From Ideonella sp. (lineage in GTDB: Bacteria; Pseudomonadota; Gammaproteobacteria; Burkholderiales; Burkholderiaceae_C): a stretch of 64,000 nt of DNA. A program made the translations under genes and the position numbers. The notes beneath the pieces were generated by a model. That model saw nothing but the letters and a program-made list of their open reading frames with translations. It made no database searches and was not told the DNA's origin. The stretch lies in NCBI RefSeq assembly GCF_016702655.1, contig NZ_JADJDO010000039.1:186001-250000 (forward strand), in the 5' to 3' direction. Of the stretch, positions 1 to 8,295 are shown piece after piece. Every line of letters starts with the position of its first letter. Position 1 is the first letter of the stretch.

Positions 1-416
1 TTGACGCGCACGATCACCTCGCGTCCGTTGGCCGGATTGCGCACGCGCGCATAGCTCGGGATCGGCAGCGTCGGGTGTGCGGCCGTCATCTCGTACATGT
101 TGTAGACCTCGCCGCTCGCGGTGCGCCGGCCGTGGAACTTGCGCCCGTACCACGACGCCAGGCCGCGCTCGGCGACGGCACGGTCGTCGGTGATCGGCAC
201 GTAGTCGCGCCCAAAGACCTCGTAGGGCTTGTTCGGCCCGCCGCTGCGCACAGGCTCGACGCGCGGCTCGGCGTCGGGCACCTGGTCCAGGTCGGGCGGC
301 GGATTCGCGTCCGCGCCGTCGCGCTCGGCGCTCGGCGCAGGGCCCGGGCGTGGCGCGACCGCAGGCGGCGCGGATGCGCAGGCCGCCAGCAACGCCACGA
401 GTGCGGCAACGGTCAG
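1..416 (-). CDS. rlpA: Septal ring lytic transglycosylase RlpA, 3' part cut by window edge
   Basis: RlpA-family proteins are outer-membrane lipoproteins that cleave peptidoglycan strands lacking stem peptides, at the septum. Seen: a hydrophobic stretch ending in a lipobox (LLAAC, Cys codon at 380-378), a proline-rich linker, then the double-psi beta-barrel start with LASWYGRKFHGRRTASGE and further on NPANGREVIVRV. The frame runs off the window at base 1, so the rest of the barrel and any SPOR domain are missing. The start is unresolved: GTG at 398 leaves too short a signal, CTG at 416 gives a plausible one, and the frame stays open without a stop back to an ATG at 491 inside the tRNA gene. 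The family assignment is firm; the start is not. Confidence 0.85.
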   Translation of the reverse strand, partial: MTVAALVALLAACASAPPAVAPRPGPAPSAERDGADANPPPDLDQVPDAEPRVEPVRSGGPNKPYEVFGRDYVPITDDRAVAERGLASWYGRKFHGRRTASGEVYNMYEMTAAHPTLPIPSYARVRNPANGREVIVRV

Positions 417-429
417 GGTGCGCGCCGAC

Positions 430-505
430 TGGCGCGCCTGGCTGGGATCGAACCAGCAACCCCTGCCTTCGGAGGGCAGTACTCTATCCATTGAGCTACA
501 GGCGC
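430..505 (-). tRNA. tRNA-Arg, anticodon CCG, CCA encoded
   Basis: This is a 76-nt cloverleaf on the minus strand. The 7-bp acceptor stem is GCGCCTG pairing with CAGGCGC, the anticodon loop is CTCCGAA (anticodon CCG), the T arm carries GGTTCGATCC, and discriminator G is followed by an encoded CCA (432-430). It decodes CGG arginine codons. A -10-like TAGAAT (522-517, minus) followed by a GC-rich stretch suits a stable-RNA promoter. The 3' end abuts the rlpA frame. Confidence 0.97.
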
Positions 506-590
506 GTGAGAGGGCGATTCTAGTCGCCCCTCGCGGCGCCGGCGGCGGCTTGCCTACAATGCGCGCCCCGCCGCCTGCCACGCGTCCGCC

Positions 591-1892
591 ATGCCAGCCT
601 ACTGCGCGATCGACTTCGGTACCTCCAACTCGGCGATCGCGATCCCGGCCGGTGGTGGCGCGACGCGGCTCGTGCCGCTCGAGGACGGCCAGCGCACGAT
701 GCCGACGGCGGTCTTCTACGCCCCCGAAGGCCCGATGGCCACGACGCGGTCCTACGGGCGGGCGGCGATCGCGGCCTATGTCGACGGCGTCGAGGGCCGG
801 CTGATGCGCTCGATGAAGAGCATCCTCGGCTCCGACCTCGTGGAGCGCAGCACCGACATCGGCGGCGGCCACGCGGTGAAGTATTTCGATGTCGTCGCCG
901 GCTACCTGCTGCGCCTGAAGCGCCTCGCCGAGGCCGAGCTCGGTGCGCCGATCGCGCGCGCGGTGCTCGGCCGGCCGGTGTTCTTCGTCGACGACGACCC
1001 GGCGCGCGACGCCAAGGCGCAGGTCGTGCTCGACGCGGCGGCACGCGCGGCCGGGTTCACCGAGACGAGCTTCCAGTACGAGCCCATCGCCGCCGCCTTC
1101 GACTACGAGCAGACGGTGTCGCGCGAGCAGGTCGTGCTGGTGTGCGACATCGGCGGTGGCACGTCCGACTTCTCGGTCGTACGCGTCGGGCCGCAGCGCT
1201 TGCGCCGCCTCGAGCGCAAGGACGACATCCTCGCCAACCACGGCGTGCATGTCGCGGGTACCGATTTCGACCGCCGCATCGAGCTCGAGCGCATGCTGGG
1301 CGAGTTCGGCTACCGCAGCCTCGGCCCGGCGCTGCCGGGCGCGGCGCCGCGCGAGGTGCCCAGCGGCGTGTACTTCGACCTCGCGACCTGGCACTTGATC
1401 AACACCGTCTACAGCCCGCAGCGCGTTGCCGAGCTGCGCGCGATGCGCGCCTTCTATGCCGATGCGCGCCAGCACCGGCGCCTGATGGCCGTGCTCGACC
1501 AGCACCTCGGCCACGATCTGCTCGCGCGCGCCGAGGCAGCCAAGATCGCGGTCGCTGGCGGGGCCGCGGCGCGCATCGACCTGACGCCGGTCGAGGCGGG
1601 CCTGGCGCTGACGCTGACCGAGGTGCAGGCGGTCGAGGCGATCGCAGCCGATCTCGAACGCATCGTCGCTGCGGCCGAGCGCACGGTGGCCGACGCCGGC
1701 CTCGCGCCGCAGGGCATTGCGGCGCTGTACTTCACCGGCGGCTCGACCGGCCTGCGCCAGCTCGGCGTACGGTTGCAGGCGCAGTTCCCGGCCGCGCGCG
1801 CGGTGGCCGGCGACCGTTTCGCGAGCGTGGCCAGCGGCCTCGGTCTGCACGCGGCGCGCCGCTACGGCGGCGCTTCAGCGGCGCTTCGGTGA
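591..1892 (+). CDS. Hsp70-family chaperone-like protein, YegD type
   Basis: The 433-residue actin-fold ATPase has the three nucleotide-binding signatures of Hsp70 relatives: phosphate-1 AIDFGTSNSAIAI (residues 6-18), phosphate-2 CDIGGGTSDFSVV (from about 185) and an adenosine-type FTGGSTGL near residue 380. It ends soon after the ATPase domain, with no DnaK substrate-binding domain, and matches the length and architecture of E. coli YegD. The substrate is not known for this family. A -10-like TACAAT lies at 555-560. Its 3' end overlaps the convergent UPF0149 gene by 18 bp. Confidence 0.88.
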   Translation: MPAYCAIDFGTSNSAIAIPAGGGATRLVPLEDGQRTMPTAVFYAPEGPMATTRSYGRAAIAAYVDGVEGRLMRSMKSILGSDLVERSTDIGGGHAVKYFDVVAGYLLRLKRLAEAELGAPIARAVLGRPVFFVDDDPARDAKAQVVLDAAARAAGFTETSFQYEPIAAAFDYEQTVSREQVVLVCDIGGGTSDFSVVRVGPQRLRRLERKDDILANHGVHVAGTDFDRRIELERMLGEFGYRSLGPALPGAAPREVPSGVYFDLATWHLINTVYSPQRVAELRAMRAFYADARQHRRLMAVLDQHLGHDLLARAEAAKIAVAGGAAARIDLTPVEAGLALTLTEVQAVEAIAADLERIVAAAERTVADAGLAPQGIAALYFTGGSTGLRQLGVRLQAQFPAARAVAGDRFASVASGLGLHAARRYGGASAALR

Positions 1893-2528
1893 GGTCGGTC
1901 GCGCCGGCCGCGGACGCGACAGGTCGGCGATCAGCAGCGTTGCGCGCACGAGCTCTTCGACCGCCTGCGCCAGGTCGGCCGGCGGCTCCAGGGTCTCGAT
2001 GATCGCGAGCAGTTCGTCGGCGTCTTCGAGGTCGTCTGCGTCCAGGTGGCGGTACAGCAGCGCAAGCGGCTCGGCAAGCCCCGGCGAAACGAGGCGCATC
2101 AGGCCGGGGAAGAGCTCCATCGCCGTCGCGAAGCCGGCCACCCAGGGGTAGACCGCGTCGCGCGCCGCGGCCGCGGCGGGATCGAGTTCGCCGTCGTCGC
2201 CGTCTGCTTCGGCGGCATCGAGCTCGAACACCCAGGGGTCGAACCATTGCCGGCGCGCGATCGCGGCGTCGAGCTCGGCGTGGCGCCGGCGCACGAGCGC
2301 GTGCAGCGGCCCGGCGTCGAAGCCGGGTGGCAGGGCGCGGCCGTCGGCATCGGCAACGTGGCGCAGCCAGCGCTCGGCCGGCACCGGCTGCGGCTGCAGC
2401 AGCACGCCGCACAGAAAGCCGTCGAGCGCGCTCACGTCGAGCGGCTCCAGCGGCGCCGGCACGCGGTCGAGCAGGTCCTGCAGGCGCGCCATGTCGCGCT
2501 CGTCAAGCGGCTGAGGGCGGGAGTTCAC
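1875..2528 (-). CDS. UPF0149 (YecA/YgfB-like) family protein
   Basis: The core of about 205 residues is helical and acidic. It has the family pattern LDGFLCGVLLQP near the start, WFDPWVFE in the middle and VYPWVAGFATAMELFP followed by acidic helices. The biochemical role of UPF0149 proteins is largely unknown. The start chosen is GTG 2528 (MNSRPQPLDERDMARL); ATG 2492 is another option. The frame stays open upstream through three 60-bp repeat units to an ATG at 2708, adding 60 Arg/Gly-rich residues that look like repeat-derived sequence. Its 3' end overlaps the YegD-like gene. Confidence 0.85.
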   Translation of the reverse strand: MNSRPQPLDERDMARLQDLLDRVPAPLEPLDVSALDGFLCGVLLQPQPVPAERWLRHVADADGRALPPGFDAGPLHALVRRRHAELDAAIARRQWFDPWVFELDAAEADGDDGELDPAAAAARDAVYPWVAGFATAMELFPGLMRLVSPGLAEPLALLYRHLDADDLEDADELLAIIETLEPPADLAQAVEELVRATLLIADLSRPRPARPTSPKRR

Positions 2529-2708
2529 TGGCGTACCTGCGCGCTTCTCGCTCCGGGTTTCGCCCCTGGGGCGGCTCTGCGGGCTCACTGAAGTACCTTC
2601 GTGCTCCGCACTCCGGTATTCGCCCTTGGGGCGGCCCTGCGGTCTCACTGAAGTACCTTCGTGCTCCGCACTCCGGTATTCGCCCTTGGGGCGGCCCTGC
2701 GGTCTCAT
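2529..2708 (-). repeat. Three tandem 60-bp units at a gene start
   Basis: Read on the minus strand, units 2708-2649 and 2648-2589 match except for the first base (ATG against GTG); unit 2588-2529 is a diverged copy. Units two and three begin with GTG, and the next base after unit three is the likely GTG start of the UPF0149 gene. The unit is 20 codons long, so the frame stays open and each copy encodes RPQGRPKGEYRSAEHEGTS or a variant. Each copy ends in GGTACTTCA or GGTACGCCA just before GTG, so it may carry its own weak ribosome-binding context. Confidence 0.9.
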
Positions 2709-2785
2709 GCGCGCATTGTCTCCCCGCGCAACCCCCGACCTTGGGGATGTCCAGCCGCGCGCGGTGGCCCTAGAGTGCGCGCCAG

Positions 2786-2899
2786 CACTGCCCTCGGATA
2801 CCTGGGGGGTTGGAAGGGGCAGGCGAGGGTCCCAACGACGTCCTCTTCCTGTAGAGGACTTGCAAGGCCCACCCGCTTGTCGGGTGGGCTTTCTTTTTT
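2786..2899 (+). ncRNA. Candidate small structured RNA with intrinsic terminator
   Basis: Between the repeat-bearing UPF0149 start and the next gene there is no convincing ORF, but there are three consecutive stems on the plus strand: CCCTCG (2791-2796) with CGAGGG (2824-2829); a 7-bp hairpin GTCCTCT (2840-2846) with AGAGGAC (2853-2859); and a 9-bp terminator hairpin with a T tract. A terminator on this strand has no protein gene upstream to serve, which suggests a small transcript. I recognise no known RNA family and find no clear promoter; the 5' end is a guess. Confidence 0.4.
2867..2899 (+). terminator. Intrinsic terminator
   Basis: GCCCACCCG (2867-2875) pairs perfectly with 2881-2889 across a 5-nt loop, followed by TTTCTTTTTT (2890-2899). 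The T tract makes it a plus-strand terminator. It also touches the stop codon of the minus-strand gene that ends at 2899, where it may act as a 3' hairpin. Confidence 0.85.
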
Positions 2900-3231
2900 C
2901 AGACCGCGGGCCGGCCGAGCTTGTCGCCGAAGCGCTTGCTCAGGCGCTCGACGATCTCGCCCATGATCTTCATCGTCTCGGCCTCGCCGAGCGTGACCAT
3001 CGCCTTGTCGCGCACCGAGTAATGCATCATCAGCAGCTGGCGCAGCTTGTCGAAGGCGCGCTTGTTGTAGTTGCCGCAGACCAGCGTGTCGTTGTGCAAC
3101 ACGCGCTCGATCACGCCGGGGGCGAGGATCTCGATCTGGCACACGCTCGCGAGCTGCCCGATCTCGAGGTCGATCCCTTCGAAGTGCTTGTACCAGCGCT
3201 CGTGGCGGTAGCCTGGCTGTTCGTCCGTCAT
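2899..3231 (-). CDS. Conserved small protein of unknown function
   Basis: The 110-residue soluble protein has no signal peptide or membrane segment. ATG 3231 is chosen because a strong Shine-Dalgarno sequence, GGAGGACAG, lies just upstream; the frame is open further back but without such a site. The N-terminal part is aromatic and charged (YRHERWYKHFEGIDLEIGQL), followed by one Cys-containing strand and a helical C-terminus (GEAETMKIMGEIVERLSKRF). I do not recognise the family. It lies immediately downstream of the efflux operon on the same strand but is separated by about 180 bp. Confidence 0.7.
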   Translation of the reverse strand: MTDEQPGYRHERWYKHFEGIDLEIGQLASVCQIEILAPGVIERVLHNDTLVCGNYNKRAFDKLRQLLMMHYSVRDKAMVTLGEAETMKIMGEIVERLSKRFGDKLGRPAV

Positions 3232-3408
3232 CGTCTGTCCTCCATGCTTCCGGGCACGCTGCCCGACGGTGTCTGTACTTCGCGGCAATGTACCCGAACG
3301 GGCCGCCGGGCCACTGGCGGACGCCACGCTTCTGGCGCTTCGAAAGCAAGGCCTCCGCGCGCGGCACTTGCTTGCAAGGCATCTGCTCCGGGAGGCACGA
3401 GAGGATGC

Positions 3409-5058
3409 TCAGCCGCCTGCCGCGCCGGTCGTCGGAGCGGACTGTTTGCCGCGGCGCCCAGTAGCTGTCGGTGGCCTCGAACATCGCATCGCGGGCGCGC
3501 GAGGCGTCGAAAACGCCGGGCCGCGCTCCAAGTCTGCTTCACCCTCGCGAGGGGCGGGCTGGGCGCAGCTCGGCCCTGGGGGCGCTCTCAACCGGTGTCG
3601 ATGCGTCGGCTCCGGCCCCTGGCGCGCCGCCGCCGCCGCCGCGGGCGCATCGGTCTGCCATCCGCCGCCGAGCGCCTTGTAGAGCTGGATCACGCTCTGC
3701 GACTCGTCGCGCCTGGCCTCGACCAGCCCGATCTCGGCGTCGAAGTACTGCCGTTCGGTGTCGAGCACTTCCAGGTAACTCGACACACCGCCCTCGTAGC
3801 GCAGCTTGGCGACCTGGCTCGCATCCGACAGCGTCTTGACGAGCAGCTCCTGCTGCTGCCGGAACTCCTGCCGCTTGCGGATCGCGACCAGCGCATCCGA
3901 CACTTCGCGCAGCGCCTGGCGCAGCGTCTGCTGGTAGCGCAGCCCAGCCGCTTTGGCCTCGGCCTCGCTGAAGTCCACATTGGCCTGCAGGCGGCCCATG
4001 TTGAAGATCGGCACGCTGACCTGCGGCAACACGCTGAAGATCCAGTACGGGCCGAAATTCGAACCGCTGATCGTCGCCGTGCCCGCACCGCCGAATCCGG
4101 AGATCGTGACCTGCGGATACAGGTCGGCCTTGGCCACGCCGATGTCGGCGTTCGCCGCGATCAAGCGCTGCTCGGCCTGCCGGATGTCCGGCCGGCGCGT
4201 CAGCAGATCCAGCGGCAGGCCGGACGGCAGGCTCGGTGCGGCCACCTGCTGCTCGAGGGGCTGGCCGCGCGGGATCGGCCCGGGGTTGCGCCCGAGCAGG
4301 ACGTTGATGAAGTTCTCGGTCTGCTCGATCTGGCGCTGGATCTCGGGGATCGTCTTCGTCGCGCTGTAGTACAGCGTCTCGGCCTGGCGCAGGTCGAGAA
4401 CGCCGGCCACGCCACCGTCGAGCCGCGCCTGCACGAGGTCGACCGACTGCGTGCGCGAAGTTACCGTGCGTCTGGAGATCTCGAGCGTCAGGTCCAGCGC
4501 GCGCAAGCTCAGGTAGGCCTGGCCGATGTCGGACACCAGCGACGCCATGACGGCGTAGCGCGCGTCCTCGGCGGCGAGCAGGTCGGCCCACGCGGACTCC
4601 GAATTGCGCTTGAACTTGCCCCAGAAGTCGATCTCCCAGGCAACACCGAGCCCGACCTGCGGCACGAAGCTGCTGTCGGCGGCGCCGGGTGGCAGGTCCG
4701 ACCCGCCGTAGCCCGAGTAGGGCGCGCTGAGCGCGCCGTCGACCGTCGGGTAGGGCAGCGAGCCGGCCACCGTGACCTGGCTCCTGGCCTGCAATATGCG
4801 CTGCACGGCGACCTGAAGGTCGTAGTTCTGCTCCAGCGCGGTACGGATCAGCGCCTGCAGTTCCGGATCCGGGAACAGGCTCCACCACTGCAGCGTGCCG
4901 AAGGTCTCGGCGCCCGTGGCGGCTGGCGGCGCGCCGTCGGCCCCGCGATAGACGGCGGGCAAGCCCGGATCGGGCCGGGCGTAGTCGGGTCCGACCGCCG
5001 TGCAGCCGGCGGCGATGCAGGCGACGGCGCCGAGCAGGAGCTTGTGTCGGCGGCGCAC
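3409..5058 (-). CDS. RND efflux outer-membrane channel, NodT/OprM family lipoprotein
   Basis: TolC-fold channel that would pass substrates from the inner-membrane pump through the outer membrane. Seen: a lipoprotein signal (RRRHKLLLGAVACIAAGC), then YARPDPGLP, the internally repeated helical barrel and family motifs such as LDLLTRRPDIRQAEQRL and the C-terminal YEGGVSSYLEVLDTERQ. GTG 5058 is preferred because the signal peptide starts there; GTG 5136, one base past the permease stop, is also in frame across a 78-bp repeat. After the usual family end (YKALGGGWQTD) come about 80 low-complexity residues to the stop at 3409, which suggests a lost stop or an indel in the nearby GCC-repeat tract. 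It is last in the efflux operon. Confidence 0.9.
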   Translation of the reverse strand: MRRRHKLLLGAVACIAAGCTAVGPDYARPDPGLPAVYRGADGAPPAATGAETFGTLQWWSLFPDPELQALIRTALEQNYDLQVAVQRILQARSQVTVAGSLPYPTVDGALSAPYSGYGGSDLPPGAADSSFVPQVGLGVAWEIDFWGKFKRNSESAWADLLAAEDARYAVMASLVSDIGQAYLSLRALDLTLEISRRTVTSRTQSVDLVQARLDGGVAGVLDLRQAETLYYSATKTIPEIQRQIEQTENFINVLLGRNPGPIPRGQPLEQQVAAPSLPSGLPLDLLTRRPDIRQAEQRLIAANADIGVAKADLYPQVTISGFGGAGTATISGSNFGPYWIFSVLPQVSVPIFNMGRLQANVDFSEAEAKAAGLRYQQTLRQALREVSDALVAIRKRQEFRQQQELLVKTLSDASQVAKLRYEGGVSSYLEVLDTERQYFDAEIGLVEARRDESQSVIQLYKALGGGWQTDAPAAAAAARQGPEPTHRHRLRAPPGPSCAQPAPREGEADLERGPAFSTPRAPAMRCSRPPTATGRRGKQSAPTTGAAGG

Positions 5059-5136
5059 TTCAGTGCCGCCCGGCCGCCCGACGGCACCGAGCGCCCCCTC
5101 GGGGGGCAGCGAGCGAATGCGAGCTTGGGGGTTCAC
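5059..5136 (-). repeat. 78-bp start-codon-flanked repeat-like unit
   Basis: On the minus strand the segment runs from GTG 5136 to just before GTG 5058, and both GTGs are preceded by TGAA. It is 26 codons long, contains a GC palindrome (CCCCCCGAGGGGG), and keeps the frame open into the outer-membrane channel gene. This is the same architecture as the 60-bp units at 2529-2708. Its identity as a dispersed repeat is inferred from structure; only one copy is in the window. Confidence 0.55.
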
Positions 5137-5137
5137 T

Positions 5138-8100
5138 TCAATCAGCTCCTTGCCCTGCGGGCGCGACCGGCGGCGGCGTTGCGGCCGCCTTCTTGCGCCG
5201 GCCGAGACCTTCGACGAAGGTGTAGTTGCCCGGAATGATGAAGACGCCCAGCGCGGTGGCGACCAGCATGCCCCAGAACACCCCCGTGCCCATCACGTTC
5301 TGCGCGCCGGCACCGGCGCCGGTGGCCAGCATCAGCGGCACGACGCCGAGGATGAAGGCGAACGCGGTCATCAGGATCGGGCGGAAGCGCAGCCGCGCCG
5401 ACTCGAGCGCCGCCTCTTCGAGCGAGGAGCCTTCCTCATGCTTGGCCTTGGCGAACTCGACGATCAGGATCGCGTTCTTGGCCGCCAGGCCGATCAGCAT
5501 CACGAGGCCGATCTGCACGTAGACGTTGTTGTCGAAGCCCGCCAGCCAGACGCCGAAGAAGGCGCCCAGCGCCACCAGCGGCGAGCCGAGCAGCACCGCC
5601 CAGGGCAGGCGCCAGCTCTCGTACAACGCCGCCAGCAGCAGGAACACACAGACGATCGCCATGATGAAGGTCGGCCCGGCGGGCGGGGCGATCTTTTCCT
5701 GGTACGACATCGACGAGTAGGCGAAGCCCATCTCGCTGGGCATCGTCTCGGCGAACACCTGCTCCAGCGCCGCGAGCGCCTGTCCCGACGTGAAGCCGGG
5801 CGCCGGCGAGCCCTGGACCTCGACCGAGCGCTGCAGGTTGAAGCGCGTCGTCAGTTCGGCGCCGGCGACATCGCGGACCGTGACCAGCGTCGACAGCGGC
5901 ACCATCTCGTTCGTCGTCTTCGAGCGCACGTAGATCTTGCCGATGTCCTCGGCCTTCAGCCGGGTCTCGGCCTCGGCCTGCGCGTACACGCGATACAGGC
6001 GCCCGAAGCGGTTGAAGTCGTTGACGTAGGAGCCGCCGAGAGAGGTCGACAGGGCCTGGAAGACCTCGTTCACCGGCACGCCGAGCGTGCGCGCCTTCTC
6101 GCGGTCGAGCTCGACCCTGACCTGGGGGTAGTTCGGGTCGAAGGAGGTGAACACCGTGCCCAGCTCGGGACGCTGCCGGGCCGCAGCGAGGAACTTCTGC
6201 GTCTGCTCGCCGAGCTGATCGACCGACAGCGACCCGCTGCGGTCCTGGAGCAGGAAGTTGAAACCGGAGGCGGCGCCGAAGCCGGACAAGGTCGGGATAT
6301 TGAACGGGAAGATCACCGCCTCGGGAATCGCCGCGACCTGCGGCCGCAGCCCGCCCATGATGCCGTTCACGTGCAGCGCAGCGGTCTGGCGATCCGCCCA
6401 GGGCTTCATGCGCACGAAGATCGTGCCGTAGTTCGGCTGGAATGTGTTGGTCACCGCCCCGTAACCACCGATGGTCTGGAAGGACTCGAGCCCGTCGGTC
6501 TTGGCCAGGATGTCCTCGACCTTCTTCAGCACGAGGCTGGTGCGCTCGAGCGACGCCCCCGCAGGAAGCTGGACGTTGACGCCGAAGATGCCCTGGTCCT
6601 CGTCCGGGATGAAGCCGGCCGGCAACACGCGCGCGAAGAGACTCGCGCCGAGCGCCACCGCGACGACGATGGCTATCGTCAACAGCGAACGGCGCACGAG
6701 CAAGCGCGACACGTTCACGTAACCCTTGGTGCCGACCTCGAACACCTTGTTGAAGCCCTTGAAGAAGCTGCCGAGCGGGCCGCGCATCGGCTTCGGGGCT
6801 TCAGCATCATCGCGCACAGCGCGGGCGTCAGCGACAGTGCGTTGAAGGCCGACAGCAGCACCGAAATGGCGATCGTCAGCGCGAACTGCTTGTACATGCT
6901 GCCGACCAGCCCGCCGAGCATGGCGACCGGGATGAACACCGCCGACAGGATGAGCGCGATGCCGATCACCGGCGCCGAGACCTCCTTCATCGCCTGGACC
7001 GTCGCCTCCTTCGGGCTCATGCCGTGCTCGAGGTGGTGGATCACCGCCTCGACGACGACGATCGCGTCGTCGACGACGATGCCGATCGCAAGCACGAGGC
7101 CGAACATCGACAGCGTGTTGACCGAGAACCCGAGCATCGGGAAGAAGATGAAGGTCCCGATCAGCGAGACGGGAATCGTGATCAACGGGATGATCGTCGC
7201 GCGGATGTTCTGCAGGAAGATGAAGACCACCAGCGTCACCAGGATCAGCGCCTCGACGAAGGTGTGCACGATGCTTTCGATCGATGCCTCCACCGCGGGC
7301 GTCGTGTCGTAGACGATCTTGTAGTCCATGCCGGGCGGCATCACCTCCTTGGACCGCTCCATCGTGGCGTAGATCGCCTCGGCCGCCTTGAGCTGGTTCG
7401 CGCCGGGCAGCAGGTAGACCGCCATCGCGCCGGCCGGCTTGCCGTTGAGCCGCCCGAAGGCGTTGTAGTCCTGCGAGCCGAGTTCGGCGCGGCCGATGTC
7501 CTTGATGCGCACCACCGCACCGGTGTCGCTCTGGCGCACGATGATGTTTTCGAACTCCGCCGGCGTGACCAGCCGGCCCGGCGCGTTGACCGTGTTCGTG
7601 AACTGCTGGTCCTTGGGCGTCGGCGCGGCGCCGACCTTGCCGGTGGGCGCCTGCAGGTTCTGCTCCTTGATCGCGTTGATCACGTCGGCCGGCGTCAGGC
7701 CCAGCTTGGCCAGCCGGTCGGGCCGGAACCAGATGCGCATGCCGTAGTCGGTGCCGCCGAACAGATCGACCTGGGCGATGCCCGGGATGCGCAGCAACTG
7801 GTCGCGCAGGTTGATGCCGGCGTAGTTGATCAGGAAGTTGGCGTCGTAGGCGTCCGACGGCGAGTAGATCGAGATCACCATCAGGATGCTCGGGCTCTGC
7901 TTCTTGACCGTGACGCCCTGCTGCGTCACTTCGACCGGCAGGCGCGCCTGGGCCGCGGAGACGCGGTTCTGCGTCAGCACGTTGGCGATGTCCTGGTCGG
8001 TCCCGACCTCGAAGTTGACGTCGAGCAGCATGCGGCCGTCGCTGGTGTTCGACGACTTCATGTAGATCAGCCGGTCGACGCCGTTGACCTCCTGCTCGAC

Positions 8101-8292
8101 CGGCGTCGCCACCGACTGCTCCACTGCCTCGGCCGAGGCGCCCGGGTAGGTCGCCGTGACGCGGATGTTGGGCGGCGCGAGGAACGGATACTGCTCGACC
8201 GCGAGGCCGGCGATCGTGACCAGACCGAGCATCACGGTCAGGATCGCGATCACGATCGCGACGATCGGCCGGCGGATGAAGAATTGGGCCAT
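5138..8292 (-). pseudogene. RND multidrug efflux permease (AcrB/MexB type), one frame break
   Basis: Inner-membrane proton-driven pump of the HAE1 class. The first part (8292 to about 6795) starts MAQFFIRRPIVAIVIAIL, has the first porter domains, and includes the TM4 pair of aspartates in GIVVDDAIVVVEA that carries protons. At 6795-6798 the frame shifts: LCAMMLK continues as PKPMRGPLGSFF in another frame, consistent with loss of one C from a C run in the coding strand. The second half (to 5138) is intact, including the second porter domain and TMs 8-12. Total length matches the family at about 1050 residues. It is real decay, phase variation or a sequencing error. It lies 3 bp after the adaptor gene. 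Confidence 0.92.
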
Positions 8293-8295
8293 GGC

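Noticed and set aside
2529..2708. Trinucleotide-expansion or sequencing artefact as the source of the 60-bp units
   Set aside because: The third unit is diverged at many positions, so the copies are old and not a simple assembly stutter.
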